This document shows positions 27,330 to 36,566 of a stretch of DNA of 64,000 nucleotides, one piece after another. Both the position numbers and the translations under genes were made by a program. The stretch is from Dinoroseobacter sp049800835 (GTDB lineage: Bacteria; Pseudomonadota; Alphaproteobacteria; Rhodobacterales; Rhodobacteraceae), in NCBI RefSeq assembly GCF_049800835.1, contig NZ_JBNAFU010000004.1, positions 193,620 through 257,619 on the forward strand, given 5' to 3'. The number at the start of each line of letters is the position of its first letter. Position 1 is the stretch's first letter. The notes below the pieces were generated by a model. That model searched no databases. It saw nothing but the letters and a program-made list of their open reading frames with translations, and had not been told where the DNA came from.

Positions 27330-29741
27330 TCAAAGGGTCAGACCTGCCGTCGCCATGAGCCGTTCAGCCGTCTCCGCCACCATGCGGTCACGGGTTTCGG
27401 CACCTGCCACAGGGATTCTGGACGGCTCCAGAAACAGCGGCGCGGCCAAGGGGCTGACCCGGTCCAGCGCACGGTGATCGACCCGCCCGGTCGTGCGTTT
27501 GAGCATCCCCTCAATCCGCCCGAAATCCACGAGGCCACGCAACGCTTCTTCACGCGTGATTTGAAGGAGGACATGATCCGGGTCGTACTTCTGCAACGTG
27601 TCGTACAGGATATCGGATGAGAACGTCGCCTGCCGTCCCGTCTTGCGGCGCCCGGGCGTGTTCCGCTCAATCAGGCCCGCCACAATCGCGCTTGCGCGGA
27701 AGGTGCGCTTCATCACGGCGTTGCCGGACAGCCAGTGTTCGAAATCCGCGCGCAATTGCCCGGCGGCAAAAAGCGGCAAGGGGTCTTCGACCGGCCGCAA
27801 GCCCCAGATCAGTGTGGCGTAGTCCGTGGCGACGAAGCCGACCGGGTCCAGCCCGTTCTTCTGCATGCGTTGAGATAGCAGCAGTCCGAGTGTCTGCTGT
27901 GCATTGCGGCCCGCAAAGCCGTACGCGCACAGATGATCGCGCCCGTCATGGGGAAAGGTTTCGACCAGCAAGCGGTGTGTTTCGGGCAATTTCGATACCT
28001 TGCGTTGCAATGCCAGCCAGTCCCGCGTCGGGGTTGGCAACTCCGGCCAGTCCTCCTGTCGAAACATCTCAAGAATGATCTCGGACAATTGCGTGGAAGT
28101 GGCGAACTTCGTCCCCATGAACGTGGCGATCTTCGGCTCCTTGTCGGCACGCCGCGTGACCTCCACCGTCATTTCGTTCAACCCCTCGTAGCGCACGATC
28201 TGCCCTCCGATCAGAAACGTGTCGCCCGGGGTGAGGGTTGCCGCGAATCCTTCCTCGACCTCCCCCAGCGGAGTGCCGCCGCGCCGGTTCTTGAGCCGCA
28301 CTTTCAGTGTTTCGGTGTCGATGATTGTGCCGATGTTCATCCGGATCTGACGTGCGGCGCGCGGGTCACGCAGGCGCCAGAGACCGTCAGTGCGTTGTTG
28401 CAGGCGTTGCCAGCGATCATAGGCCCTGAGCGCGTAGCCGCCAGTCGCGCAGAATTCAAGGCACGCGTCAAAGGCGGCACGGCTCAGGTTGGCATAGGCG
28501 CCCGCGCTGCATACTTCGGCGAACAGCGCGTCCGCGTCGAACGGCCCGGCAGCCGCCGAAATCAGGATGTGCTGGCACAACACGTCTCGCGGGCCGGGAC
28601 CACGCGGTTCGCCATCGAGGCGCCCGTCAGCCACGGCCTTGAGGGCGGCGTGGCACTCCACGACCTCGAAACGGTTTGCGGGCACGAGCAACGCCTTGGA
28701 GGGGGCGTTGTAGCGGTGATTTGCGCGCCCGATCCGCTGCACAAGCCGTTTCACGTTCTTGGGGGCACCCACCTGAATGACGAGGTCCACATCGCCCCAG
28801 TCTATCCCGAGGTCGAGTGATCCGGTGCAGACAATCGCGCGCAGACTACCATCGACCATGGCCTGTTCGACCCGGGCGCGCTGTTCCCGCGCGAGGCTGC
28901 CGTGATGGATGCCGATTGGCAGGGCATCGTCGTTGGCCAGCCAGAGGTTGTGAAAGAACAGCTCCGCTTGCGCCCGGGTGTTGTGAAAGATCAGCGTTGT
29001 CTTGTGGCGGCGCACCTGATCCAGGATCGCCGGGATCGCATATCGCCCACCGCCCCCCGACCACGGCGGCGCGTCGTCGGTCGTCAGCATCGCAATGTCC
29101 GGGGCGGGCCCCGGATCTGCCATCAGGATCTCGCACGGATCGGGATTGCGGGCCAGAAAGCGGGCGATAGCGGGCGGATCCTCCACTGTCGCGGACAAGC
29201 CGACCCGCCGCAGGCCTGGCACGAGCGTGTTCAGGCGCGCCAGTCCGAGCATCAATTGATCCCCGCGTTTTGACTCCGCCAGCGCATGAATTTCGTCCAC
29301 GATCACGCGCTGCACACCCGCAAAGGTCCGTTGGGCGTCTTCGTAACTGAGCAGCAGCGCAAGGCTTTCCGGCGTTGTCAGCAGAATGTGCGGAGGATCC
29401 GCGCGTTGCCGTTTGCGTTGCGTCTGAGTGGTATCGCCCGTGCGATCTTCGATGCGGATTGCCAGTCCGGCCTGTTCAACCGGACGCCGCAAATTGCGTT
29501 TGATATCCGCAGCCAGTGCCTTGAGCGGCGAGATATAGAGCGTGTGCAACCCCGGCGGCGGTGTCGGGCCAAGCTCCGCCAGTGTGGGCAAGAAGCCAGC
29601 CAGCGTCTTGCCGCCGCCCGTTGGGGCAATGAGAACCTGCGCAGGCGCATCCTTGCGCGCAAGCATGTCGATCTGGTGTGGGTGAAGCTGCCAACCCTGA
29701 TCAGAAAACCAACGGGACAGCGAAGCTGGAAGATCGGTCAT
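27330..29741 (-). CDS. Ligase-associated DNA damage response DExH helicase (Lhr-like)
   Basis: An 803-residue superfamily 2 helicase of the Lhr family. Motifs: I APTGGGKT (39-46), Ia YISPLKALAADIKRN, II DEIH (149-152), III LSATVEDP, V/VI GSLDLGIDWGDVDLVIQVGAPKNVKRLVQRIGRANHR. The C-terminal domain matches the short Lhr type that partners PdeM (EGLNEMTVEVTRR, KYDPDHVLLQITREEALRGLVDF). It unwinds DNA or RNA:DNA in repair; the exact substrate is inferred from family. It ends 48 bases before the pdeM start. Confidence 0.93.
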   Translation of the reverse strand: MTDLPASLSRWFSDQGWQLHPHQIDMLARKDAPAQVLIAPTGGGKTLAGFLPTLAELGPTPPPGLHTLYISPLKALAADIKRNLRRPVEQAGLAIRIEDRTGDTTQTQRKRQRADPPHILLTTPESLALLLSYEDAQRTFAGVQRVIVDEIHALAESKRGDQLMLGLARLNTLVPGLRRVGLSATVEDPPAIARFLARNPDPCEILMADPGPAPDIAMLTTDDAPPWSGGGGRYAIPAILDQVRRHKTTLIFHNTRAQAELFFHNLWLANDDALPIGIHHGSLAREQRARVEQAMVDGSLRAIVCTGSLDLGIDWGDVDLVIQVGAPKNVKRLVQRIGRANHRYNAPSKALLVPANRFEVVECHAALKAVADGRLDGEPRGPGPRDVLCQHILISAAAGPFDADALFAEVCSAGAYANLSRAAFDACLEFCATGGYALRAYDRWQRLQQRTDGLWRLRDPRAARQIRMNIGTIIDTETLKVRLKNRRGGTPLGEVEEGFAATLTPGDTFLIGGQIVRYEGLNEMTVEVTRRADKEPKIATFMGTKFATSTQLSEIILEMFRQEDWPELPTPTRDWLALQRKVSKLPETHRLLVETFPHDGRDHLCAYGFAGRNAQQTLGLLLSQRMQKNGLDPVGFVATDYATLIWGLRPVEDPLPLFAAGQLRADFEHWLSGNAVMKRTFRASAIVAGLIERNTPGRRKTGRQATFSSDILYDTLQKYDPDHVLLQITREEALRGLVDFGRIEGMLKRTTGRVDHRALDRVSPLAAPLFLEPSRIPVAGAETRDRMVAETAERLMATAGLTL

Positions 29742-29780
29742 GCACCTCAGCTAGAGCCCGGCCCGGCGATGCGCCAGTCT

Positions 29781-31088
29781 TTAGTGAACGATCGCTTCCT
29801 TCTTGACGTAGAGGTTCTCCCAGGCGCGGTCGATCAGGTCCGGCGACATCTGCGGCGACAGCCCTTCGAAGTTGCAGATGGCCATCATCTGATCGATCAG
29901 GAAGGGGGCATGGAAGTTGGCATAGACGTTGTCCACCTCGGGGTATTTCTTGGTGATGAGGTGCAGCAGTGTCGCCTCGTCCAGCGGCATCTTCTTGGCC
30001 TTGGCAACCAACGCGAAGATGCGCAGGAATTCCTCCTTTGTGGGCCCGTCGATCTTGAGTTTGAAGAACACCCGGCGCAACGCCGCCTGGTCGAAGATAT
30101 CGTTGGGGTGGAAGTTGGTTGAAAAGATCACGAGCGTGTCGAAGGGCACCACGAACTTTTCACCCGATTGAAGCGCCAGGATGTCGTAGCTGGCTTCCAT
30201 CGGAACGATCCAGCGGTTGATGAGGGCCTGTGGCGGTTCAGCCTGTCGACCAAGGTCGTCCACGATGAAAATGCCGCCCGTGGCCTTCATTTGCAGGGGC
30301 GCTGTGTAGGTTCGGGCTACCGGGTTGTAGCTGAGATCAAGCATTGAAAGTTCCAGCTCGCCCCCGGTGATCACCGCGGGGCGCTGGCAGCAGACATACC
30401 GGTGGTCGAACCCTGCGACGCGGCGCAGGGTTGAGGTGGCCTGCTCGGGGCTTTCCACCTCCGTGTGCACCACCGGGTCGAAAACGGTTATGATCTGGCC
30501 GCCGTAGGAGATGGCCCGCGGCACGTAGACATGGTCCCCAAGTGCGTCGCGAATACCGTTTGAAATCGATGACTTACCATTGCCCGGCGGGCCGTAGAGC
30601 AGTACCGAGCGACCCGATGTGATGGCCGGGCCAAGATGGCGCAGAAGATCTTTGGGCAAAACGAGGTGGCCCATGGACTGAGCGAGCTTTTCTGCCGTGA
30701 TGGTCACGTTCTTGATGGACTGGCGTTCCGACTGCGCGGCGAAGTGTTCCAGCGGAACAGGAACCGCACCGTAATACTCCGATTGCGCAAGCGCATCCAA
30801 TGCGCGCGCCTTGCCCAAATCCGACAGCGCGAAACGCATTTCTTCCATACCCGAAGATGTAAGGGAGCCCAGAGACTCGATCATCTTGAGTTGGCGCGCG
30901 GTGTCGATCAGATCCTGAACCAGCGGCACGGGGATCGACATCGCCTCCGACAGTTCGGAGGCCCGCTCTAATGAGCGGCGAAACATCGTCTTGAGCAGGA
31001 TGTCCTGCAACATGGTCGCAGGCAGGCCCAGATCCGCGATGGATCGAGGGCGCGCGGGCGCGAGCGCTGGGGGCATGTGCTGGTTCAT
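29781..31088 (-). CDS. AAA-type ATPase at the end of the tad pilus locus
   Basis: A 435-residue ATPase. Residues 15-110 look like a helical/winged-helix domain. The ATPase core has Walker A GPPGNGKSS (166-174), Walker B GGIFIVDDLG with D277 and D278, sensor 1 in FSTNFHP (N325) and an arginine pair in ALRRVFFKL (338-339) that could be the arginine finger. It resembles MoxR-like or helicase-loader AAA proteins and is not a type II/IV secretion ATPase. CGGAGGATTGAA gives a strong ribosome site. It sits 34 bases after the prepilin peptidase gene, on the same strand, suggesting a Tad-linked role, but no function is established. Confidence 0.85.
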   Translation of the reverse strand: MNQHMPPALAPARPRSIADLGLPATMLQDILLKTMFRRSLERASELSEAMSIPVPLVQDLIDTARQLKMIESLGSLTSSGMEEMRFALSDLGKARALDALAQSEYYGAVPVPLEHFAAQSERQSIKNVTITAEKLAQSMGHLVLPKDLLRHLGPAITSGRSVLLYGPPGNGKSSISNGIRDALGDHVYVPRAISYGGQIITVFDPVVHTEVESPEQATSTLRRVAGFDHRYVCCQRPAVITGGELELSMLDLSYNPVARTYTAPLQMKATGGIFIVDDLGRQAEPPQALINRWIVPMEASYDILALQSGEKFVVPFDTLVIFSTNFHPNDIFDQAALRRVFFKLKIDGPTKEEFLRIFALVAKAKKMPLDEATLLHLITKKYPEVDNVYANFHAPFLIDQMMAICNFEGLSPQMSPDLIDRAWENLYVKKEAIVH

Positions 31089-31122
31089 TTCAATCCTCCG
31101 AGGGCAGGCTAGGCTGAGGACC

Positions 31123-31632
31123 TTAAGACAGGGTAATTCCCGGCAGGATTACCGGAAGAAGAAAGTAGAACATCAGGGTGCCGCTGAGGGCGAGCCCCAT
31201 GGGAAAGTCGCGCTTGCGGGTCCAGCTTTCCCAGTCGGGCAGTGCACGGCGCACGGCCGGGATTGCGCGGGCGATCCGGTGCGTCACGAACGCCCCAAGC
31301 AGAATGGCTGAAAACAGCATGAGCACCAGGGCCGCGTCCCCAAACGCGAAAAATGGTGCCATGGCGGCGGCGAACTTGGCGTCGCCCGCGCCGACAAGAC
31401 CCGCACTCGATGCGATGAACCCAATCAGCAGAATGACGATCAGATGCACCCAGCGCCAAGCATAGTCCACGAGCGGCAGGGCAACCAACCCGACGACGGC
31501 GAACACTCCGACCAGCAGAAGGACGGTCTTGTTCGGGATGCGCATGAATTTCATGTCGCTCCAGGCCACGAAAAGGCAGACCGGCACGATGAAGGGCAGA
31601 AACCAAAGGGCCTCGGACATCGTGACGGTCAT
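31123..31632 (-). CDS. cpaA: Prepilin peptidase (TadV/CpaA, A24 family)
   Basis: A 169-residue polytopic aspartyl protease that removes the leader from Flp prepilins. The catalytic aspartates are D26 (AWSDMKFMRIPN) and D84 in the GAGDAK motif (81-86). It has the short form typical of tad loci, lacking the methylase domain. I chose ATG 31632, four bases after the TPR lipoprotein stop with an AGGGGG site; a longer frame to 31653 would overlap that gene. An ATG at 31620 is also possible. Confidence 0.92.
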   Translation of the reverse strand: MTVTMSEALWFLPFIVPVCLFVAWSDMKFMRIPNKTVLLLVGVFAVVGLVALPLVDYAWRWVHLIVILLIGFIASSAGLVGAGDAKFAAAMAPFFAFGDAALVLMLFSAILLGAFVTHRIARAIPAVRRALPDWESWTRKRDFPMGLALSGTLMFYFLLPVILPGITLS

Positions 31633-31636
31633 GAGC

Positions 31637-32488
31637 TCAAGCCCCCTGTTCAAGTGTACGCAACGCGCGTACCGCTTCTTCGAAATGGCGCGGGTGTGTA
31701 TCGACCGCCTCCCTCAGGAGACCCTTCCCCGTTGACACATCGCCCTGTTTCACGGCCGACAGGCCAAGCGTATACAGCAACTGAGCCCGTTCCGTCTGCG
31801 TCACCGGGATCGGCGGCAGGACGTAGTTGCGCTGTGCACCGCGTGCCAGGATCAGGTTGTTCTTCGCGGTGAAGAGCTTGGGGTCGTAGCCAATCGCCTC
31901 GTTGAACAAGCGCTCCGCGTCGGTGAATTCACCACGGGTCAGCTTCGAGTATCCCCAATTGTTCAACACCCCGGCGGGCCGTGTAGTCAGGCCCACGGCC
32001 GTTTCATAGAAACTGTCGGATGCGCGCCAGTCTTCTTCGCTGTCCGCGACCATCGCTTCCATGCGGTAGCGATCGAAGGTTTCGTAGGTGGGTGGAATCT
32101 TGTCCAGTTGCGTCTTGGCGCGGTCCCATTCACCTGCGCGGATCAGCGCGCCAGCGAATTCGACACGATCGTCATTTGTCGCCTCGCCCGTGTCGATAAC
32201 CTTTGTCCACGCCACGACGGCGGGTGTCGTGTTCCCTGCGCGGGTGTGCGACTTCGCCAAACCGCGTTTCAGATCGACCCGGTCGGGAAACTCTCTCGTA
32301 GCCCGTTCAAAGTAAGTCACCGCTTCGTCCGCGGAGGCGGAATTCAGCATCAGATCGTTGAGATTGCTTTCGTCGATCACGTTGACAGCGTCAAATTCGC
32401 GGGTCACATCGACGTCGTCTTTCGGCGCACATGCCGAAACGGCAAGGGCAGCCAGGGCCGCAGGGCCCCAGATGAGAATGCGGCGCAT
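31637..32488 (-). CDS. tadD: TadD-type TPR lipoprotein (pilus assembly)
   Basis: A 283-residue lipoprotein with lipobox AVSAC (C20). TPR-like repeats follow: ADEAVTYFERATREFPDRVDLKRGLAKSHTRAG, then DFWRA-type helices and GVLNNWGYSKLTRGEFTDAERLFNEAIGYDPKLFTAKNNLILARGAQ. TadD is thought to assist secretin assembly in the outer membrane. The start at 32488 is supported by AAAGGACG; the upstream frame is open to 32620 but overlaps the neighbouring gene. Immediately upstream of the prepilin peptidase. Confidence 0.88.
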   Translation of the reverse strand: MRRILIWGPAALAALAVSACAPKDDVDVTREFDAVNVIDESNLNDLMLNSASADEAVTYFERATREFPDRVDLKRGLAKSHTRAGNTTPAVVAWTKVIDTGEATNDDRVEFAGALIRAGEWDRAKTQLDKIPPTYETFDRYRMEAMVADSEEDWRASDSFYETAVGLTTRPAGVLNNWGYSKLTRGEFTDAERLFNEAIGYDPKLFTAKNNLILARGAQRNYVLPPIPVTQTERAQLLYTLGLSAVKQGDVSTGKGLLREAVDTHPRHFEEAVRALRTLEQGA

Positions 32489-32522
32489 CTTCGCGTCCTT
32501 TACTGCTCGAGCGCTTCGATCC

Positions 32523-33143
32523 TTACGGCTGATCAGGGGCGACGAGCAGATAACTGCCGGAGCCCTGCCAGACGAGGCCAAAGTCGTCTTCTTTGTTATG
32601 TTCTTGACTATAACGCGCATTTTCCATTTTTGCGAGGCTTAAGCTCAGGTTCGACCGAATTTCGTCCGAGGCGCCATCGTCGAGCGCAAAGGCCGTTTTG
32701 AAGACCCGGCTGGCTTCGCCGTATTCCCCTTTTTCCATCAAGATCACCCCGAGGTTGTTCCATGCGGGGGTGTAGTCCTCGTCCTTGTCTATCGCGTTTC
32801 GCAGTTGCGCTTCGGCCTGATCCAGGCGGCCGAGTTCCAGGTTGGCGGACCCTATCCCGCTGAGCACTTCGGCGGTCAGGCCGGTTTGGGAAGCAGCACG
32901 GAAGAAGGCATCCAGCGCAAGTTCGTATTCCCCGGCGGCCATAAGCCTGTTTGCAACGGTAATCTGATCGACCAACGGGGCTTCGGAAACGGCGACACCG
33001 GGAGCAACGGGACCATCCTCTATCGGGGTGAGGACCGCTGAAGATCCCGTATCGCACGCGGTCAGCCCGCAGAGCGCAAGCGCCAGAAACGCCGCGCGGA
33101 TGGCGATCTGCCTACTGCCCTCCTCTTTGTGACAAGGTCTCAT
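32523..33143 (-). CDS. Second TadD-type TPR lipoprotein
   Basis: A 206-residue protein with lipobox GLTAC (C30) and TPR repeats (EYELALDAFFRAASQTGLTAEVLSGIGSANLELGRLDQAEAQLRNAIDKDEDYTPAWNNLGVILMEKGEYGEASRVFKTAFALDDG). It is a shorter relative of the adjacent TadD. ATG at 33143 overlaps tadC by 32 bases and gives an unusually long, partly charged leader (MRPCHKEEGSRQIAIR), so the true start may be a rarer codon further in, near a GAGGAGGG stretch. Confidence 0.82.
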   Translation of the reverse strand: MRPCHKEEGSRQIAIRAAFLALALCGLTACDTGSSAVLTPIEDGPVAPGVAVSEAPLVDQITVANRLMAAGEYELALDAFFRAASQTGLTAEVLSGIGSANLELGRLDQAEAQLRNAIDKDEDYTPAWNNLGVILMEKGEYGEASRVFKTAFALDDGASDEIRSNLSLSLAKMENARYSQEHNKEDDFGLVWQGSGSYLLVAPDQP

Positions 33144-34104
33144 AGATATTCCACATTGATGGCCCGATCAGGATGATCAACAGCGGTGGAACTGTAAACA
33201 TCATCGTGCCGAGGGTGAGCTTTGTCGGCAACACGTTTGCCTTTTCCTCAGCCCGCATCACGCGCTTGTCACGCATCTCGGACGCGTAGACCCGTAGCGC
33301 ATCCGCGATGGAGGTACCAAAGCTCTGCGACTGGATCAGAACCGTCACGAACGACGTCACATCCGGTACTCCGCAACGCTCCGCCATGTCCTTGAGAACC
33401 GTGACCTTATCCTTACCTGCCTTGATCTCGAACGAGACCATCTCGAACTCGTCGGCGAGGTCCGGAAAACCTGCGCGGATTTCGCTCGATACCCGGATGA
33501 TGGCCTGGTCGATGCCCTGGCCGGCCTCGACGCAGACCAGCATCAGGTCAAGCGCGTCCGGAAAGCCGTTTTCAATCTCGCCCTGGCGCTTGTTGATCCG
33601 TTTATCGATCCAGTATTTCGGCAGGTAGTAGCCGCAAAACCCCGGCAGCAGCGTGGTGAGCGTGGCCTTGGTGACATCCGGTTCCGCTCCGCCACCACCA
33701 AGAAAGAAAGTGTAAAGCACCCCAAGCAGCAGAAAGCCGATGCCGAGAGCGAATTGGGCAAAGTGGAAAATCTGGACCGAGGATTTCTGACGATATCCGG
33801 CCTGGATCAGCTTGAGCCGGATTGCGGAAAACTCGGCAGTGTCCTGAGGTTCGAGGTATTGAGAGAACCGCTCGAGCTTCTTGCCCGGATCGTTTTGGCG
33901 CAACTGCTTCTGATCGGCGCTGGCGGCTGCCTGACGCTTTTGGCCTGTGCGCTCTTCCTTGAGCTTTTGCAGCGGGTCTTTTTCCCGGCGCAGCAAGACC
34001 GGCAGCGTGGCGAAAATCAGGATCGCGCCGAGGAATCCCACCACGAACAGAGGTCCCAATGGGCCGAGGAGTTCGGTGATTTTGAGGTTGATCGTCTCGA
34101 GCAT
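33112..34104 (-). CDS. tadC: Tad pilus inner-membrane platform protein TadC
   Basis: A 330-residue type II secretion F-domain protein. Hydrophobic segments lie near the N-terminus (LFVVGFLGAILIFATLPVLL), in the middle (FALGIGFLLLGVLYTFFLG, TTLLPGFCGYYLPKYW) and at the C-terminus (TLGTMMFTVPPLLIILIGPSMW). The T2SF domain includes FPDALDLMLVCVEAGQGIDQAI and VTSFVTVLIQSQSFGTSIADALRVYA. TadC and TadB together form the platform that the CpaF motor drives. Confidence 0.93.
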   Translation of the reverse strand: MLETINLKITELLGPLGPLFVVGFLGAILIFATLPVLLRREKDPLQKLKEERTGQKRQAAASADQKQLRQNDPGKKLERFSQYLEPQDTAEFSAIRLKLIQAGYRQKSSVQIFHFAQFALGIGFLLLGVLYTFFLGGGGAEPDVTKATLTTLLPGFCGYYLPKYWIDKRINKRQGEIENGFPDALDLMLVCVEAGQGIDQAIIRVSSEIRAGFPDLADEFEMVSFEIKAGKDKVTVLKDMAERCGVPDVTSFVTVLIQSQSFGTSIADALRVYASEMRDKRVMRAEEKANVLPTKLTLGTMMFTVPPLLIILIGPSMWNIYETLSQRGGQ

Positions 34105-34126
34105 CAGATATCTCCGGGCGGGCAGG

Positions 34127-35095
34127 TCAAACCTTGATGTTGACCATCATTTTCATGAAGATGACGTTCACTGTCAGGAACACGGCGACGATCACGCAGG
34201 CGGGAATAAATGCAGGCGTATCAACGACATCCGCATAGTAATCGGGTTCCAGAAGGTTGATCCCGACAAGGGCGGCAAACGGAAAGCCCGACAGGAACAT
34301 TCCTGACCATTTCGCCTCCGCGGTGATGGCCTTCACCCGCCGGAACAGCTTGAACCGCGCCCGGATCACCTTCGCCAAGCCATCGAGGATCTCCGCAAGG
34401 TTGCCCCCCGATTGGCTCTGGATGGACACGGCCACTGCAAGGAAGCGCAAATCCTGCATGTCGATTCGCTCGGCAAGCTCTTTGAGCGCCTCCGTGATGT
34501 CGCGACCGTAAGCGGCTTCATCAGCGATCATGCCAAATTCCGTGCCCAACGGGTCCGCGACCTCCTTCGCGACAATGTTGATTGCCGATGTGAACGGATG
34601 CCCGACGCGCAGGGATCGCACCATGAGTTCAACGGCGTCCGGCAATTGCTCTTCGATCATGGCGAGGCGTTTCTTCGCCTTCTTGGCGACCCACATGTAG
34701 ACGCCGCCGACACCGATCACGACTGACGCGACCCCACGGATCGGCAGACTTGCGCCGGTTCCGATGGTCAGGCCGATAAAGGCCACACCGGTCAACAAGA
34801 CCATGATCATGATCAGCGCCAAGGGCGAGAAGGCGATGTTGGCCTTCTGAGCCTTGTCCGCGAGCATCGCGTAGAGAGGCAGGATCGACGTTCCCTTGTG
34901 CTGCGACATCTCCTTGCGGAGTTGTTCCAGCACAGCCTCGCGATTGCCGCCCTTGTCGAGCATTTCGAGGCGCCGGTTGACCCGGTTGTTGAGGCTGATC
35001 GATTTGCCGAACGCCACCAGGTAGATGCCTTCGACCAGCATCACCACGCCGACAAAAATGCCGATGTAAATGAGTGGTTCGATACTGATTTCCAT
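34127..35095 (-). CDS. tadB: Tad pilus inner-membrane platform protein TadB
   Basis: A 322-residue T2SF-domain protein with an N-terminal helix (PLIYIGIFVGVVMLVEGIYLVAFG), a central hydrophobic pair, a cytoplasmic T2SF segment (LPDAVELMVRSLRVGHPFTSAINIVAKEVADPLGTEFG; QSQSGGNLAEILDGLAKVIRARFK) and a C-terminal pair of helices. Paralogue of the adjacent tadC. The start lies three bases after the cpaF stop. Confidence 0.93.
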   Translation of the reverse strand: MEISIEPLIYIGIFVGVVMLVEGIYLVAFGKSISLNNRVNRRLEMLDKGGNREAVLEQLRKEMSQHKGTSILPLYAMLADKAQKANIAFSPLALIMIMVLLTGVAFIGLTIGTGASLPIRGVASVVIGVGGVYMWVAKKAKKRLAMIEEQLPDAVELMVRSLRVGHPFTSAINIVAKEVADPLGTEFGMIADEAAYGRDITEALKELAERIDMQDLRFLAVAVSIQSQSGGNLAEILDGLAKVIRARFKLFRRVKAITAEAKWSGMFLSGFPFAALVGINLLEPDYYADVVDTPAFIPACVIVAVFLTVNVIFMKMMVNIKV

Positions 35096-35098
35096 GGC

Positions 35099-36550
35099 TC
35101 AGGCCTTTGTCGGTTCGTATATGGACGGTGGAAGGTCGTAGCCCCAGGACTTGAAACGCTCCGAGTAGTGGGAGCGGACGCCGGTTGCCGTGAAGTGACC
35201 GATGATCTTGCCGTCGGGTCCAAGGCCGGTGCGCTGGTACTTGAACACCTCCTGCATGGAGATGATGTCACCTTCCATCCCCGTGATCTCCGTGATGGAG
35301 ACCATGCGGCGCGACCCGTCCTGAAGGCGCGAGGCCTGCACAATCAAGTTTACAGCGCTGGAGATTTGCGCGCGCAGGGCACGGATCGGCATTTCGATCC
35401 CGGCCATTGCGACCATGTTTTCCAATCGGCTGACACCGTCTCGGGCGGAGTTTGCGTGGATGGTGGTCATCGAGCCATCGTGGCCAGTGTTCATCGCCTG
35501 CAACATGTCGATCACTTCCTCGCCGCGGGTCTCGCCGACGATGATCCGGTCGGGGCGCATCCGCAGGGCGTTGCGCAAACAATCGCGCTGTGAAACGGCG
35601 CCCTTTCCCTCGACGTTTGCAGGGCGGCTTTCCATCCGGCCCACATGCACCTGTTGAAGCTGGAGTTCCGCGGTATCCTCGATCGTGAGGATACGTTCGG
35701 AATTGTCGATGAAGCTGGACAGGGCATTGAGCGTGGTCGTCTTACCCGACCCGGTCCCGCCCGACACGATGACGTTCAGGCGACAGGCGACCGCAGCCTG
35801 CAAGTAAACGGCCATCTCTTCTGAAAACGCGCCGAAACGCACTAGATCGTCGATGCCAAGCTTGTCTTTCTTGAACTTACGAATGGAAACGAGGCTGCCG
35901 TCGCAGGCAATTGGGCCCACCATCGCGTTGAAGCGTGAGCCATCGGCGAGACGGGCGTCCACATAGGGGTTCTGTTCGTCCACACGGCGTCCCACAGCGG
36001 AGACAATCTTGTCGATGATCCGTAACAGGTGCTTTTCATCGCGAAATTTCACGTCTGAAAGCGAGAGTTTGCCGTCACGCTCGACAAAGACGCGTTGTGG
36101 TCCGTTCACGAGGATATCGTTGACGTTGTCGTCTTTCAGGAGCGGCTCCAACGGGCCGAGGCCACGGACTTCGTCATACAGTTCTTCATGCAGGGTGCGC
36201 CGCTCTTCCTTGTTCAGAACAACGCTCATGCCCGCCACGGTTTCCGAGGCGATCTCGGCAATTTCTGCGCGCAGTTCTTTTTCGCTCGCGCTTTCCAGTG
36301 CCGAGAGGTTCAGCTGCTCCAACAGTTCCTTGTGAAGCTCGACCTTGATTTCATTAAGTTTTTGCTGGCGGCGTGCTTCTTTGTCCGCCTGTTCGGGTTG
36401 CGCAGCCGCCTTTTGCGGCATGGGGCGGCGCGCGGCCTTGGACGCGCCCTTGTCCTGGGTATCTGCGGGAACAACGGCCGCAGCTTTCGCTGCGATTGCT
36501 TCAACGGCCACCGGTTTGGCCGGTTCGTCCTTGCGGTACTTCGAAAACAC
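35099..36550 (-). CDS. cpaF: Tad pilus assembly/retraction ATPase CpaF (TadA)
   Basis: A 483-residue secretion ATPase of the VirB11/PulE superfamily that powers Flp pilus extension and probably retraction. The N-terminal 75 residues are low-complexity Ala/Lys/Gln. The three-helix and N-terminal domains follow (ELYDEVRGLGPLEPLLKDDNVNDILVNGPQRVFVERDGKL). Walker A is GGTGSGKT (264-271), the aspartate box ILTIEDTAELQL, Walker B in DRIIVGETRGEEV, and the histidine box TGHDGSMTTIHAN. Starts 16 bases after cpaE ends. Confidence 0.96.
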   Translation of the reverse strand: MFSKYRKDEPAKPVAVEAIAAKAAAVVPADTQDKGASKAARRPMPQKAAAQPEQADKEARRQQKLNEIKVELHKELLEQLNLSALESASEKELRAEIAEIASETVAGMSVVLNKEERRTLHEELYDEVRGLGPLEPLLKDDNVNDILVNGPQRVFVERDGKLSLSDVKFRDEKHLLRIIDKIVSAVGRRVDEQNPYVDARLADGSRFNAMVGPIACDGSLVSIRKFKKDKLGIDDLVRFGAFSEEMAVYLQAAVACRLNVIVSGGTGSGKTTTLNALSSFIDNSERILTIEDTAELQLQQVHVGRMESRPANVEGKGAVSQRDCLRNALRMRPDRIIVGETRGEEVIDMLQAMNTGHDGSMTTIHANSARDGVSRLENMVAMAGIEMPIRALRAQISSAVNLIVQASRLQDGSRRMVSITEITGMEGDIISMQEVFKYQRTGLGPDGKIIGHFTATGVRSHYSERFKSWGYDLPPSIYEPTKA

Positions 36551-36566
36551 CTGTTGCCCCTTTTAC

